Made by a program: the position numbers and the translations under genes. A stretch of 64,000 nucleotides of DNA from Pyropia yezoensis (Eukaryota > Rhodophyta > Bangiophyceae > Bangiales > Bangiaceae), in contig CM020618.1 of assembly GCA_009829735.1 (NCBI GenBank), positions 11,499,119-11,563,118 of the forward strand, given 5' to 3'. The notes beneath the pieces are model-generated. The model was not told the origin of the DNA, did not search any database, and worked only from the letters and a program-made list of their open reading frames with translations. How positions within the stretch are numbered: the first letter of the stretch is position 1; every line of letters starts with the position of its first letter. This document shows, in pieces, positions 43,676-54,995 of this stretch.

Positions 43676-46047
43676 TCAGTGGGTAGATCCACTGCCCGAA
43701 GGAGGCCACTCACGCGTAAGCGCGTACACCTCCACGCTCCACCGGTCGGCAATCTCGCGACGGTCAATCGCCCGAGTTACCTCGGTGCATAGCTCGAAGA
43801 GGGTGCTGCGGCCAGCCTCCACGTCCTCCAGAGCTGTCTGGAGGCGGTCCAACACGCCACCAAAGCAACGCGCGGAACCGACCAGCGCAGCACCGGGGGG
43901 GATATCCCCCCAGCTAACAGAGAGACCCTCCCGCATCTCGCGGCAAATGAGGGCGTCAACGCCCTCATACCAGAGACGGGGACCCCCGTCACGAATGACA
44001 GGGGCGGAAGGTGACACTGGCGCAGCCACAGGAGCCACCGGAGCAGACACGGCTACTACCGGAGTCGGTGGCGCCCGATACGAGGCCCGGTAGGACCCCA
44101 CTGAAGGAGCTCCACCGTAAACCCGGCGGGGCTCCGCCCGACGACGGGACACCTCACGCCCCCCACCCGCAGAGTCCCACTCTCGAGGACGACGGCCAAC
44201 CGCCATCGGTACCGGGTTACCGAACCACGGGGCAAGGATCTGAAGAGGGTAATAAATAACCATGGGAATACCCAGGTCAGGAGCGGCCTCGGTGGACGCC
44301 CACCCACGGCAATTGGGCTCACCCGGCTGAGTACGCCGGATACGCAGCGAGTGACGAGGCAAGGGGGTAGCCCCAGCCTGCGGGTCCCGGTACGGGGGAA
44401 GGGCCAGCACCCCAGCCCAGTTCACGGCATCGTGAAATGCCAGCAGGGCCCCGAACTCCCGGGCCAACCCGGTCTTGGCAGCTATCATGTCCATGCCCAG
44501 CTGCCCGATGTGCCGACGGACACCCGTCGGAAGATGAAACAAGCGCCCCTGCCGGCGGACGGACAGCAAGAAGGAGGAAGCCTGCCCGAGGGTAACCTCA
44601 AGGGTGAACGTCCCCTGCAACGGGTGGACCGGCCGAGATGCCAACACACTCCCGAAGTATCGGAGACAGGAGCCGGTGTCAAACCGGAAGGCAGTGGCGG
44701 GTTCCCACCCCTCCTGCCACAGAGGCGGGCGCACGGGAGTTTGTACCGGCGCACGACCGCTGCCGGTCTGCAACGAACACGTTATATCGGTGCGGAACGC
44801 ATCCGCCATGACACGATGGTTGCGCCGCCAGCTGGACGCCGACTTCAACCCCGCCATGGGCGGGTACGGAGCCGTCAACGTCAGGTACGGGGATACCCCC
44901 GGGAAGTACTCAAACCCGGGATACCGGCCGGTATCGCCCACCGTCTCCCCGAACGCCACCGGCTCCGCCGCCGCCGCAACCCCCCGAGCACTAGCCGGGT
45001 AGTCAACCTCCCGCGGCAACGCGGGGGCAACCAAGTCGCATACTCCGAAGACAGAGTCGAGGTAGACTTCACCACGCCCCACCCAGGTGCGCCAGAGCTG
45101 CGCATGCCGGTCGTCCGGCTGACTCAAGATCCAATAATGTTCCACCCGGACCGCGTTCGGCTGGTTGACCAGCCGCACCAAGTCCCGCTCCCAACTCGGG
45201 TCCACCTTGACGCGCCGGGAGGTCTCTCCACGGTGACGCGGCTGGTGGAAGTCCAACCGCATCCGCCCAGCGGAGTCCATAGACTCCTGCACCGTCAGGC
45301 CTCGAACCCGAGCCACCAAGTCAGACATCGACATGGCGGGTTGACCCGCCGCCAAGGCGACGCCGCCACCCAACGGGGCAACACGGGCAGGACCAGGAAG
45401 AATCGGGGGCGCCGGGGGAAGCCCCACCGGCAGATGGGCCGGTGCCGTAGGCGCACGGGGCCGAGAAGGAAGAAGAAAGGTTGGCGCCCGCCCGGAGTAG
45501 CTCCCGGAGTCCACCGACATCGGGGAGGACACGCCTCGACCACCAATCGCCCGCGGCACAGGGGGCAAAGCATCGCCGCCACCCGGGCCCGACGTGGGCT
45601 CCACGGGGTCGGAGGGGGCAGACTTTTACCCGCCCCCACGGATACACCACCAACCGGGCGGGCACCCGCGCCGTCTTGACCCGCCGTCCCGGCCGGGGTG
45701 CCGCCACGACCTCCCGACACGGCGGCTGCACCGTCTTGAGGTGGAGCCGCACCGCCACCGGCGGCAGGAGCCATCCGGGCCGCCGGAGGAGTAGAAGCAG
45801 GGGCAGCCGCTACAGGCGGTTGACCACCACCCGACGGAGCCGTCGTGCCGCTGCATACGGACGACAATCTGCCCGGCACGCCTTCCGGGGCCACGCGGAC
45901 GGTTACCCTGTCGCCCTCGTCTTCCGACGAGCTCGCCAAGAAGCACACGGCAGCGGTGGCAGAGACGGGAACGTCGTCCACCATCACCTCATCCTCCCCC
46001 TCAAGCAGGAGGTCGTCCTCGCCCCCGGGTACCTGGGGGTCCGACAT
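43676..46047 (-). CDS. Antisense ORF of the Gypsy element, unknown function
   Basis: On the strand opposite pol, between the integrase stop and the 3' LTR. An ATG at 46047 starts MSDPQVPGGEDDLLLEGEDE, then a Pro/Ala/Gly-rich part; near 45610 the reading moves to another frame (EPTSGPGGGDALPPVPR), which stays open for 642 codons to 43676. The middle looks globular: MSMSDLVARVRGLTVQESMD, VRVEHYWILSQPDDRHAQLW, YPGFEYFPGVSPYLTLTAPY. I do not recognise a domain. Antisense extra ORFs in this location are known in some plant Gypsy elements. The frame change may be a mutation or a short intron. Confidence 0.6.
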
Positions 46048-46641
46048 GGTGGAGCCAGGGTAGCAGGGGCGCCCCGTCCCAAAACGCCGCAGCCGGCTCG
46101 ACCCTTTACAAGAAGCGCTCGCGCGAACGAGCCAGGGAAGCGCGGGCACCCGCGGGAAGCGCGGGCACCCGCGCTTATCACCACACAGCTCAGCACGAGC
46201 GATATGGCAGCGCGGGACGACCCGCGCCAGCCGAGCTACGAGGGCGCTCCACCCAGGCACCTGGATCGGGGCCACGCCCCCCCCACACGGGGTAATCAAG
46301 GGAGGTCACCCCCAACCGCCCCCCCGCAACGCGGGCAGCCCCGTCCCCCACTCAATCGTCCCGCGAGAGGGGCCCCCCTACCACCAGACGCCTTGTGGCG
46401 GATCCGCTTGCACCACCCCTCGGAAAGAGGGGTCGTGAACAGAAACACGCATCGGGAAATTAACGGTCCGGAAAACGGATCGTGTCTGTACCACACAAAG
46501 GGGGGCACCCCCCTCAGACAACCTCGGAAAGGGGTGTCTGTCGCGACAGGGCGCAAAGCCCCACCCGACTGGTAAACGGTCACGCGACCCACTTACATTC
46601 GGAAACCCGAATGCAACTCGACCCGAGGACGGGCCGAATCT

Positions 46642-46650
46642 AAGGAGGGG
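46642..46650 (+). promoter_or_regulatory. Gypsy polypurine tract
   Basis: AAGGAGGGG lies three bases before the 3' LTR, the usual place for the plus-strand primer. Confidence 0.7.
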
Positions 46651-46653
46651 ATA

Positions 46654-47016
46654 TGTAGCAATATGGTTGACCGTATTGTGACCCTAATATTAGGGGGGCT
46701 ACTTCTAACCCTTGGCTTTCAACTTGGGAGTCCGTACTGGTCACGGTATCTATAAGTTACGTATGACCAGAGGGACTTGCATCTTGGGGTGGAGGGTAGT
46801 TAGTAGTGTCTCCGAGGGTTTATAACGAGGGGGCCGGCGGCGAATCCACCGCCGGCCAAGGTAGAACAACAAACCCCTCCCATTTGGGCTCCCATCTTGG
46901 TCCCGTGGCCTGCGCTCGAAGGACAGCAACCTTGGCCTTCCGGTGACGTTGGTGCCGATCCCCCTTGGTGAGTGTTCCCTGAGAATGGATGTGCAGCGAA
47001 TACCTATTGTGCAACA
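46654..47016 (+). repeat. 3' LTR of the Gypsy element
   Basis: It is 363 bp, beginning TGTAGCAATATGG and ending TTGTGCAACA. The terminal TGCTACA of the 5' LTR is TGCAACA here. GGACG follows at once and completes the target duplication. Confidence 0.95.
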
Positions 47017-47300
47017 GGACGCCGCGAGCAGCGCGGTCGGGCGCACCGCGGTGGGGGGAAGCACGCAGGTCGGTGCAGCGAAGGGTGACGACCAGGAGGG
47101 GGACGACGGGGAGAGGACGCCGCGAGCAGCTGGTCGGGCGTCCTGCCGTGGAGGGAGGCACGGAAAGAGGGGTGATGAAGACGGGGAGGGCACGCCGCGT
47201 AGAGTGGTCGGGTGCACCGCGGTGGGGGGAAGCAGGTCGGTGAGGCGAGGGGTGATGACGGGGAGTGCACGCTGCGAGGAGCGAGGTGGGTCACGCAACA
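47017..47300. repeat. GC-rich minisatellite, right of the Gypsy insertion
   Basis: Imperfect units of about 75-97 bp share gaggacgccgcgagcag, gtcgggcg, accgcggtggggggaagc and aggtcggtg. The left part of the same array lies at 36191-36282. Confidence 0.75.
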
Positions 47301-47979
47301 GGAATGGAGGGCACGAGACGAACCGAGCTGAACGGCTGCGGGGGGGAGGACGTGTGGGTACAATGTGGGTGGAGTAGCCTCGGACGCGTGCACTCGCCCA
47401 AAGGGGTGCTGGGGGCGCGGTGCACCCCCCGTGCGGAGGACCACAAGCGACGGCCCGAGATGTGCGAGAGTGGGCACGGCACACGCCCAGGGCTCGGCGG
47501 GGAGCGCTGTCAGCTCTTCCAGCCTCTTTGTGGGTCGCTGGGCTGGCGCGTCACCCCGAGATCGATCCGAGATCTGTTGTCACGCGAGCTTGCACGCCTG
47601 TACTCTATATCGAAAGATCGGACAAATGCATGTACTTCTTTTTAGAACGAATATTCTGGACCACATGAGACGGCGCTCATCGTCCAATCATGTCAATCTG
47701 CCTAATGCTGTCCGCTGAATTTTGTTTCACATGATCAAAGTCAAGGTCAAGAGACGGAATTTCTTTTTCGTTGATGAATACTGCGGTTTCTCGTAATTAG
47801 CGAGATTCTTGCAGATTGTGGGTCATGTGCCTTCAACTAATCTTGGTCGTGTGAACTGCCAGGCAGCACTGCAGTCGACGACGGTGACGTATTGATGTGG
47901 GCGAACTGCGCGCTCACGTCGAAGTGCACGGCACGTCCCGGCAGACGCAGCTGGACGAAGTGCACCCTGTTTCCTCGAC
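47301..47979. other. Intergenic, no gene seen
   Basis: GC-rich at first, then AT-richer from about 47580 to 47830. No convincing ORF or repeat. Confidence 0.4.
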
Positions 47980-49293
47980 ATGCCGGCCGGTGGAGCGGAT
48001 GTGCATGCGGGCAACGTCGAAGGTGCATCGACAGGTATGCTCACGACTCCGGTTAGAGAACTGTTTCTGCCCGTGTCTTTCTTGTTCGCTGTCCAGAGTC
48101 ATCTGGAGGTAGGCTCATTCGTCCCTGTTGCGTCGTCGACAGGCAGCAGCTTGCCTGCCGCCCCTTCTCTGTGTCGTTATGGTTATTTTTTGGTCGTGCC
48201 CCATCTGTTGTCGTATCCAACAGATGCCGCCCGCATTCGGCTGTGTGGTGTTTGCCGGCTTTCCGGCCACGATCTGCGACTGTGCCCGATCGTGACCAAC
48301 CCTGATCTTTTTTGTGGCTGCGCCCAGCGCGTTTGTTGCTCATGCTCGGCGGCGTGCAGCGTGTGCGGTGAGACGGGGCACGGCCCCGACACCCTGAAGG
48401 AGAAGGTGCGTGCCGGCATCGTACCCAAGTGGGTCTGTGATGAGCACGACATCAAGGATATGCAGGCACGTCTCGCTGATGTTGTTAAGCGGCTTCCGCC
48501 GACGCATCGAATGCAGAAGGAGGCCGCCCGCGGTCAGAAGCGCAGCCTTTTGGCGATCGTCCCAACTGACGGGAACCGTTTCCAAGCTCACGACGAGCAA
48601 TCCGAAATCGTCGACCTGACGGGCCTGGGCGGTGCCTCGGCTCCGCCGGCCGTCCGACTGGCAACAGATGTGTCCGCCGCGTTGGAGGATGAGGGGATCT
48701 CGCGACCGGTGGCCCGTAATCGAGGGGCTTTTGCGGGTGACTCAGCGGCGCAACCGGCAGGTGGCTCTTCCCAACCGATTCCTGGCGCAATGGGGACCGT
48801 TGACACCGTTGGCCGTCGCGAAAACGTCGTCGCTGCGCTGGAGGAGCAGCTCAGGAAGCAGCCGAAGTAATCGTACGCGACGCGCGGGGCGATGCTGCGG
48901 CGGGAGAAGGAGGCTGGTGTGCTGGGGGGGGGTGGCGGCGGCGAGGTGCTAGGACTCTCCAACCCCTATTTCAGTGTGAAGGGGAAGGACCTGAGGCGCG
49001 CGGCGGTGCGCTACGTTGGCCTGCCTGATGCAGCTGAGGATGCCACTAAGGTCAAGGACGCCTTCGCAGCGTTCGTTGGACCGGGTAAGTTGTACACGGG
49101 AGCTTCGGTGACCAGCAAGACGCTGACCTGCGAGATTGTGTGTGGTGAGCTCATGGCCTGTGCTCCTGGGGTCGGATTTACCGTTCCTGCTATCCTTGCT
49201 TCGATGCGGCAGTTTTTTGTTGATATGAGGGCTGGGGACGCGGACCTGCGCGGGTTCTTTCGCCACCTGGCGGAGCCTGGAACGGCTTCGTAG
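47980..49293 (+). CDS. Cys-rich unknown protein, interrupted by an in-frame TAA
   Basis: I do not recognise the family. The frame from ATG 47980 runs 296 codons to a TAA (48868-48870) and then stays open for another ~140 codons to 49293. A Cys/His cluster at residues 89-134 (LCGVCRLSGHDLRLCP, FCGCAQRVCCSCSAACSVCG, ETGH) could bind two or more zinc ions. After the stop come LSNPYFSVKGKDLRRAAVRY and IVCGELMACAPGVGFTVPAI. A CAG|GTATGC at 48034 and a pyrimidine-rich CTGTCCAG near 48095 could be an intron within the first 40 codons, so the N terminus is uncertain. Either the TAA is a pseudogene stop or the gene is two genes. Confidence 0.5.
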
Positions 49294-50081
49294 GCTCCGA
49301 GTCACGCCAAGTAAACTCCCGTTGTTTTCCTACACTTAGGTCGAGTTCCGCATTGGCGCAGCAGCCGGCCATGGCCGGGCGCGGCGGCTGCGCCGGCGCC
49401 GGGCCCCCGGGCGCGGCGGGGACGGCCTCCGCGGTGGGGGGCTGGGGGTTGTGGGCGCGGCGGCAGTCGCGCGGGGGGGAGTCGGCGCTGCCCACGCCGC
49501 CCCAGTGGTGGCGTCGCGCGCAGGCGGGGGCGGGCGTGGAATAGGGTGTGGTCGCGCGCGGGCGCACTCGCGGCGGGCACAGGCGGTGGGACCGGGCCGG
49601 TAGACAGCGTGGGATCCCCCACAGCCCGCGTTTGGTGCAGAGGACGGCGCGGTGGGCGTGTGGTTCGCCCGACGCGCGTGCGCCTCCCTCTCGCTAGGCA
49701 GCCGGCGCGGCGGCCGTCGCGGATCCTGTCCGAGACGAGAGCCGCCGCGCGGGTGCGTGGGCGTCGACCACCCGGCTTCCGCCACCCGTCATCCCCCATC
49801 GGGGGTGCTCGCGCCCCCGCTGCTCCATCTGGGGAGCTGCTCGGCGGGGAATCCATCCCCGCTGAGCAGTCTTTCTCGCTGGCTTCAGTCTCCCTTGTGT
49901 CCACGAAGTCTTCCCCTGCACTGCCCGCCGCTGGCCCTTGCCGCTTGGCTCCCCCCCCACTCTACGTGCTGCCTGCCAACTTTCCCAGTCCCCCCCCCCC
50001 ACGAAATGGCTCCCCCCCCCCCCATGACCTGACGGCCGAGGCAGGGACCCCCCGCCCCCCCTCCCCCCCACTTGGGGCCCC
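49294..50081. other. GC-rich region without a supported gene
   Basis: Several overlapping frames on both strands encode Pro/Arg/Ala-rich sequence. C tracts lie at 49990-50070. The next recognisable coding sequence starts at 50082. Confidence 0.4.
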
Positions 50082-52340
50082 ATCCTCGCCGCCAACCGCG
50101 TTGAGATTGCGGTACGCATCATCCGCGCGGTGCACAGCCTCCGCCCCCCCGTCGTGGCCGTGTATGTAGTCGTCGACGCGGCGTCTGGCCATGCGGCCGC
50201 TGCTCACACGGCCGTGAGCCTTGGGGACTACCCCGCCGCGTAGACGGACGAGGCGGCACCTGTGGCGGCGGGCACCTCCGCCGCCGCCGTGGCCGTCCAC
50301 CCCGGCTATGGGTTTCAGGCGGAGGCCGCGGGAGCGGTGGAGGCGTTTGAGGCGGCAAGAATGGCCTGGGCGGGGCCCACCCCCGCCTCCATCCGCGTGT
50401 TGGGGCCCAAACACGGGGCGCATGCGGAAGTGGTCGCCGCCAGCGTGTCTGTGCAGCCCTCGTTGGGGCTGGTGGACGACGGGACGGCGGCGGCGGCGGC
50501 CGCGGACGCCATTGCGTTCCCGGAGCTGCTCAAGACCACGGCTGAGGGCGGGGGCATTGGCCAGGTCCCGGCCCACGCCCGGGCGGGAGTGGCCGCCGCG
50601 TTTGCATCCGCCGCTGGCGCCGGCGCGGCGCTGTTTGGCGATGACCGGCTGTTTGTGGAAAACCTGGTGGCGGCAGCCCGCCACGTGGAGATGCAAGTGT
50701 TTGGCGATGGCCGGGGCAGGGTCGTGGCGCTCGGCGAGCGGGACTGCTCGGTACCGCGGCGGCGGCAAAAGGTGGTGGAGGAGGCCCCCGCGCCGGGGCT
50801 GTTGGCGGAGGTGCGGGCGCGCATGGCCGCAGCCGCCGCGGCGCTGCCGTCCCGGGGGGGGTACCGCTCCGCGGGGACGGTCGAGTTTTTGGTGGACGCT
50901 GCGTCTGGAGACTTTTTCTTTCTGGAGGTCAATACGCGGATTCAGGTGGAGGCGGGCGTGCCGGAGCTGATCACGGGGGTGGACCTGGTGGGGGGGATGC
51001 TGCGGCTTACCCGGGAGGACCCGGTCGCCGAATGGTTCCCGACGCTGGCCAATGGCGACGGCGACGGCGGCGGCGGCTGCAGCGCCTCCTCCTCCCCGTC
51101 GACGCCGTGGCGACCGCACCAATGCGGGGCGCCGCGATCGAGGCACGGGTGTAAGTCGAGACCCCCTCCACGGCTACCGCCCGTCGCCCGGCACTCTGAC
51201 GGCGATGACGCCGCCTCCGACCTCCCTCACCATGCTGATCGACCCGTGGGCGTCCACAGGGTGTACCATCTTGACAGTGTTTGACCCGCTGCTCGGCAAG
51301 ATCTTCAGAAACGGCCCCACCCGCGCCGCCGCGAGCGCCACGTTTGCCCACGCCCTCTGGTCGACGGCCGTGCGCGGGGTGACGTCCAACGTGGAGCGTC
51401 TGCTCGCGGCGGTAGCGAGCGCCCCGTTTTCGGTCGACGCGTACACTGCCGCCATGCTCGACGGGCTGACGCCGACGGCGGTGGCGGTGGAGGTGGTCGC
51501 CCCTGGCGTGCAGTCCACGCTGTAGGACTGCCCGGGCCGCATTGGCCTGTAGCGGGTGCGCGTGAGCCCTTCCGGCGTGCTCGACGCGCACGCGATGGCA
51601 ACTGCCAACGCTCCGCTGGGCACAGACGTGGGGGCGGTGGCCATGGAGATATCCCGCCGCGGGACGACGATCCGGTTTAACGCTTCCACTACCATGGTGC
51701 TGTCGATCGCGCGGATGATGGCGAGCGTGAAAGGCGGTCCGCCGCTGTCTTGGGTGACACCGAATCCGATGGCGGCCGGGGCGGTGCTGACGGCGGGGTG
51801 CGTTTACCGCTCTGCGGAGGCGGTGGCCCCGGCGGCCGAGACGGCGCCCGGCGCGGCAGCGGCGTTGGTGCGGGACAAAAAGGCGCCTGGGAGCGTGCCG
51901 CGGCTGCTTGCGACGGCCGCGCCGGGCGCGTGCGTGCTGGCTGTTGGCGACGCGGTCACGGGCGTGGACTCGGTTGTCGTCTTTTCTGAATCCCTTGACG
52001 GGGACGCCGCGGCAGCGGCGGCGGCGGCAGCGGCGGCGGCCGAGGTCGAGGTGGACACCGCCGGCGCTGAAGGCAGCGGCATGGTGGCCTACCTTGCCGT
52101 CAGCGGAAGCGTGGACGCCCCTCCCTACTTGGGACGTCGACTTTTTCATTGGGCACTCTAGGGGCCACGCCGGCACTTTCGTGGCCTCCGGCAACCTGCT
52201 GCCGCTCAACCTCCTTCTGGCGTCCGCGACGTCCCCGTGGGGCACCGCCAACCTTCCGCGGGCTCCACGCCCCGCGTACACGGCGCTGGCGTGCACAGTG
52301 GCGTGGAGAGTGGACCTGCACGAGTTGGAGGACGCAGCAG
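50082..52340 (+). pseudogene. Urea carboxylase (DUR1,2-type) pseudogene
   Basis: The enzyme carboxylates urea to allophanate using biotin. The biotin carboxylase part is clear: ILAANRVEIAVRIIRAV, VAVHPGYGFQAE, ELLKTTAEGGGIGQ, ARHVEMQVFGDGRGRVVALG, ERDCSVPRRRQKVVEE, YRSAGTVEFLVD, FFLEVNTRIQVEAG. After a frame break near 51050 come IEARV and YRPSPGTLT, TVFDPLLGKIF, then a urea-carboxylase-specific part (PGVQSTL*DCPGRIGL*RV, SPSGVLDAHAMA). Stops: TAG 50241, 51523 (Gln expected) and 51550 (Trp expected). Frameshifts occur near 51050-51170 and 52150. No biotin-binding domain is seen; the end runs into a transposase fragment. Nitrogen-use gene now dead. Confidence 0.85.
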
Positions 52341-53708
52341 GACAGGGAGAAGAACCCGAGCCTGAAGTACATCGGGGACCTAGGCGTGGATTTGGCGCCT
52401 TACGACACCATGCACTTAATTCTGCACAATGTCGTTCCGTCTTTGTGGAAACTATTTTCCGGCAAGATCGTTATTCAAGGACAAGAAGACGAGCCCTACC
52501 GCATGTTAACCGCGCACGCCGCAGCAGTCGGACAAGAAATTGCCGCGAGCACGGCAACCGTGCCCGCGTCCCAGGCGCGCTCTCTACGCGACGTGCACGT
52601 CCGCTTCCGCTCCTACAAAGCCGTCGATTGGATGGTTTTTATCTTGTCGACGGGGGAGGCAGTCCTGTCGGACCGCATTTCCGAGACCGGCTTTTCTATG
52701 TTTATGGCCCTCTGTCAGGCCTGCCGCCCTCTCTTCCACCCGAGGGCACTGACGAAGGCGGATATCCTCGAAGTACATGCTCTTCTGAAGCGGTTCTGCA
52801 CACTCTTCTACTCGCACGTGTACTGGGGCGGCTGGGAGCGCGTCCCCCTGTGTCGGTCCACTCTAGCGGCTCTCCTGGACGTCGTCCCAATCCTGCGGGC
52901 ATGCGGCCCCGCCTGGGTTTATTGGCAGCTTCCGATGGAAAGATACATTGGCACATTGCCCCTGCTGATCAAGTCGAAGAACCACCCGTATCCGTCTTTA
53001 GCCAAGGCAGTATCACGCAAGTACAAGGCCGGGCTGGTGACAAGCTTTGCGGAGCAGCACTTGGGCGAGGAGTGGTGCGCTCCCACCGGCATCCCGAGCG
53101 CTCCTGACGGAAATCCTCGCTCAGGGAGCTCTTCATTGGCCCACGACGACGGGTCGACCACTGTGCTTCTACCTCCACGAGAAGCGCCGACGTATTTGAC
53201 AGAACTTGAGCTGCTGCATTTGAAGGCTCTTTTGAGATTGGAACCTGGGTGTAATATTCCAGAGGCGATTTTTGCCGAGAAGTACTTCCGGCTCCAGTTG
53301 CCAAATGGAGTTCTCGTTGGGTCCCGGCGATCGAGCTTCGACGACGACAAGCGGAAGAGGCGGAACAACTGCGTGCGCGTCCAGTCGACAGGCAGGCGAA
53401 GAAGGCCTGACGGCTCTGAGGAAGAGTACGAGTTGAGCACGTACAGGCTGGTTCTTCATTATGCCCTCGTGTTTATCGAGCAAAAGCCGAGCGCTTTTGC
53501 GTACATTGAATGCGTTAAGTCTACCGCCGACCGCACCGGTCGGTTTGGAATTGCGGAGCGACGCCGCCAGATGGACTGCTTCTCAAGCTTTGGCGGGGCA
53601 CGCCGCTATGCGGACGTCGCGGCAATCGCCTCAGTGGTTGGCACACTGTGGCGAGGTGGCAGACACATGGTTCTCTTCAATCGAGAGCGCTTCAGCGACG
53701 TGCCTTGA
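52341..53708 (+). pseudogene. CACTA/Plavaka-type transposase, C-terminal fragment
   Basis: About 450 residues in one open frame: LKYIGDLGVDLAPYDTMHLI, LHNVVPSLWKLFSGK, ACRPLFHPRALTKADILEVH, FCTLFYSHVYWGGWERVP, YWQLPMERYIGTLPLLIKSK. D-x-MH...HN...LW.LF and MERxxG are landmarks of the transposase superfamily called Kyakuja/Plavaka-like CACTA in fungi and algae. The N-terminal part, with the earlier catalytic acids, is missing; the fragment begins where the urea carboxylase relic ends. The start given is approximate. Confidence 0.6.
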
Positions 53709-53842
53709 GTGCATTGACGAAATTCAAGTGATTAGCAATTGCAGGAGGAGTTTATGCTTCTTGTTTCTAGGACAGATGTCGTACTCGATTTCACTGTAAT
53801 TTGTCCGAAGTGAGAAGTAGCCAGCAGTGCTTGTTGCTGGAG

Positions 53843-54299
53843 GTATTGCATTTTTCCGAATCTTGTCCCATGTGGACAAGAGCAAGAGCAAGTGTGCAAG
53901 AGCAAGGGCCAATCGCATGCTAGCAGCAGAGGGCTTACCAATGGCGTGCTCCAACACGTCTGTGGGAAGAAGCTGATAATGGGCTATGGCCACAATTGCT
54001 CTCGCAACGAACGCTGGTTGGTCTTAACACTCTCGTTTTTTCATCGGATCTCGCCGGTTGGCCCTTTATCTCAGGTCATCTCTGCCAAGAACAGTGCGAA
54101 GCGCTCAGCCGGTGCTTGTTCTGCCCTCGAAGTAGTCAGAGATCCCGAGAGAATCCCCGATCACACTGTTCGCACAACAACTGACCCTCATGCAAAGCAG
54201 TCATTGGCCAGAGAGGCAGCATCTGAGTCATATCATTGGTCAAACACAGTTTGCTCTTGCTCTTGTCCACATGGGACAAAATTGGGAGAACTGCAATAG
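53843..54299. mobile_element. Small inverted-repeat element (MITE-like)
   Basis: The left end (tattgca, then cttgtcccatgtggacaag and agcaagagcaa) is matched by the reverse complement of the right end to 54299 over about 50 bp. The interior of about 350 bp has no protein. No clear target duplication was seen. Confidence 0.6.
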
Positions 54300-54995
54300 T
54301 AGCGGCCGCTCGCCGTCTGCCTGTCGACGTCTCCTACTCGACAGCGTCATGTCCGGCCTGTACCGTCGGGTACGTGCGTGCCGCTCTCCATGCACCTTGA
54401 CATCCCCGTCATGGCTCGCCTGAAGCGCTCATCTACCAGTGAGCAGCAATCGCGAAGAGGTACGCTGGTGCCCTCTTATTATGGGACACGGGGTGGCGGT
54501 GCGTGCCTTTTTGTTGCTGCCCAGTGCCGTCGCTGTGCTATTTCTGTGTCATGTTCTTTGTCTCACCCGCACTGCTCGATCCGTTCCGCCCGATCCGTTC
54601 TCGCCCTGCGGGTATGTTTGGTTTGCTGCCTGTTTGTGGTATGTGCTTTGAAGAGCGTTCTTGCACTTTGTTGATGTCGCTTTGTTGAACGCGGCGACCG
54701 CGGTCCTTGTCAACCCCCCCCCCCCCCCCGCTTTTCCATCCCCGCCTGCTGTTTTTTTCTGAATCCCCGGCCTTCCTCTCCTTCCCCACGCAGCCTCGGT
54801 GAGGTCCAGGGCTACGCCCGGCGGCACCCAGCCGCTCGCACGCGCTCCCCCCCCCCTGGCCGCCGCAGGCCCGGCAATGTCGGCCGCCACTTCATCCGCC
54901 GCCCTCGCAAGTGTGAATGCAAGTGCCACCCTCCCACCCCCCCGGCGCAGCCCTCGAGGTCCTGCTCTGCGCGGTGCTCCGTCTGGGCGAAGAGC

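Larger units (their letters stand above)
36283..47016 (+). mobile_element. Full-length Gypsy LTR retrotransposon (chromovirus)
   Basis: Two LTRs with TGTAGCA...ACA ends bound a 10.7-kb element, flanked by a perfect 5-bp duplication, GGACG (36278-36282 and 47017-47021). Order: LTR, primer-binding site, gag, protease, reverse transcriptase, RNase H, integrase with chromodomain, a 2.4-kb antisense ORF, polypurine tract, LTR. By eye the LTRs differ at about 17 of 363 positions, so insertion is not very recent. A few in-frame stops (37190, 38537 and 41710) show that this copy is damaged. Confidence 0.97.

Noticed and set aside
44351..45679. 442-codon plus-strand ORF opposite the Gypsy antisense ORF
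   Set aside because: Its product is Pro/Gly/Arg-rich and shorter. The minus frame is longer and more protein-like, though only conservation data can settle it.
49302..49904. 200-codon minus-strand ORF
   Set aside because: Arg/Pro-rich composition typical of GC-rich non-coding DNA; no motif.
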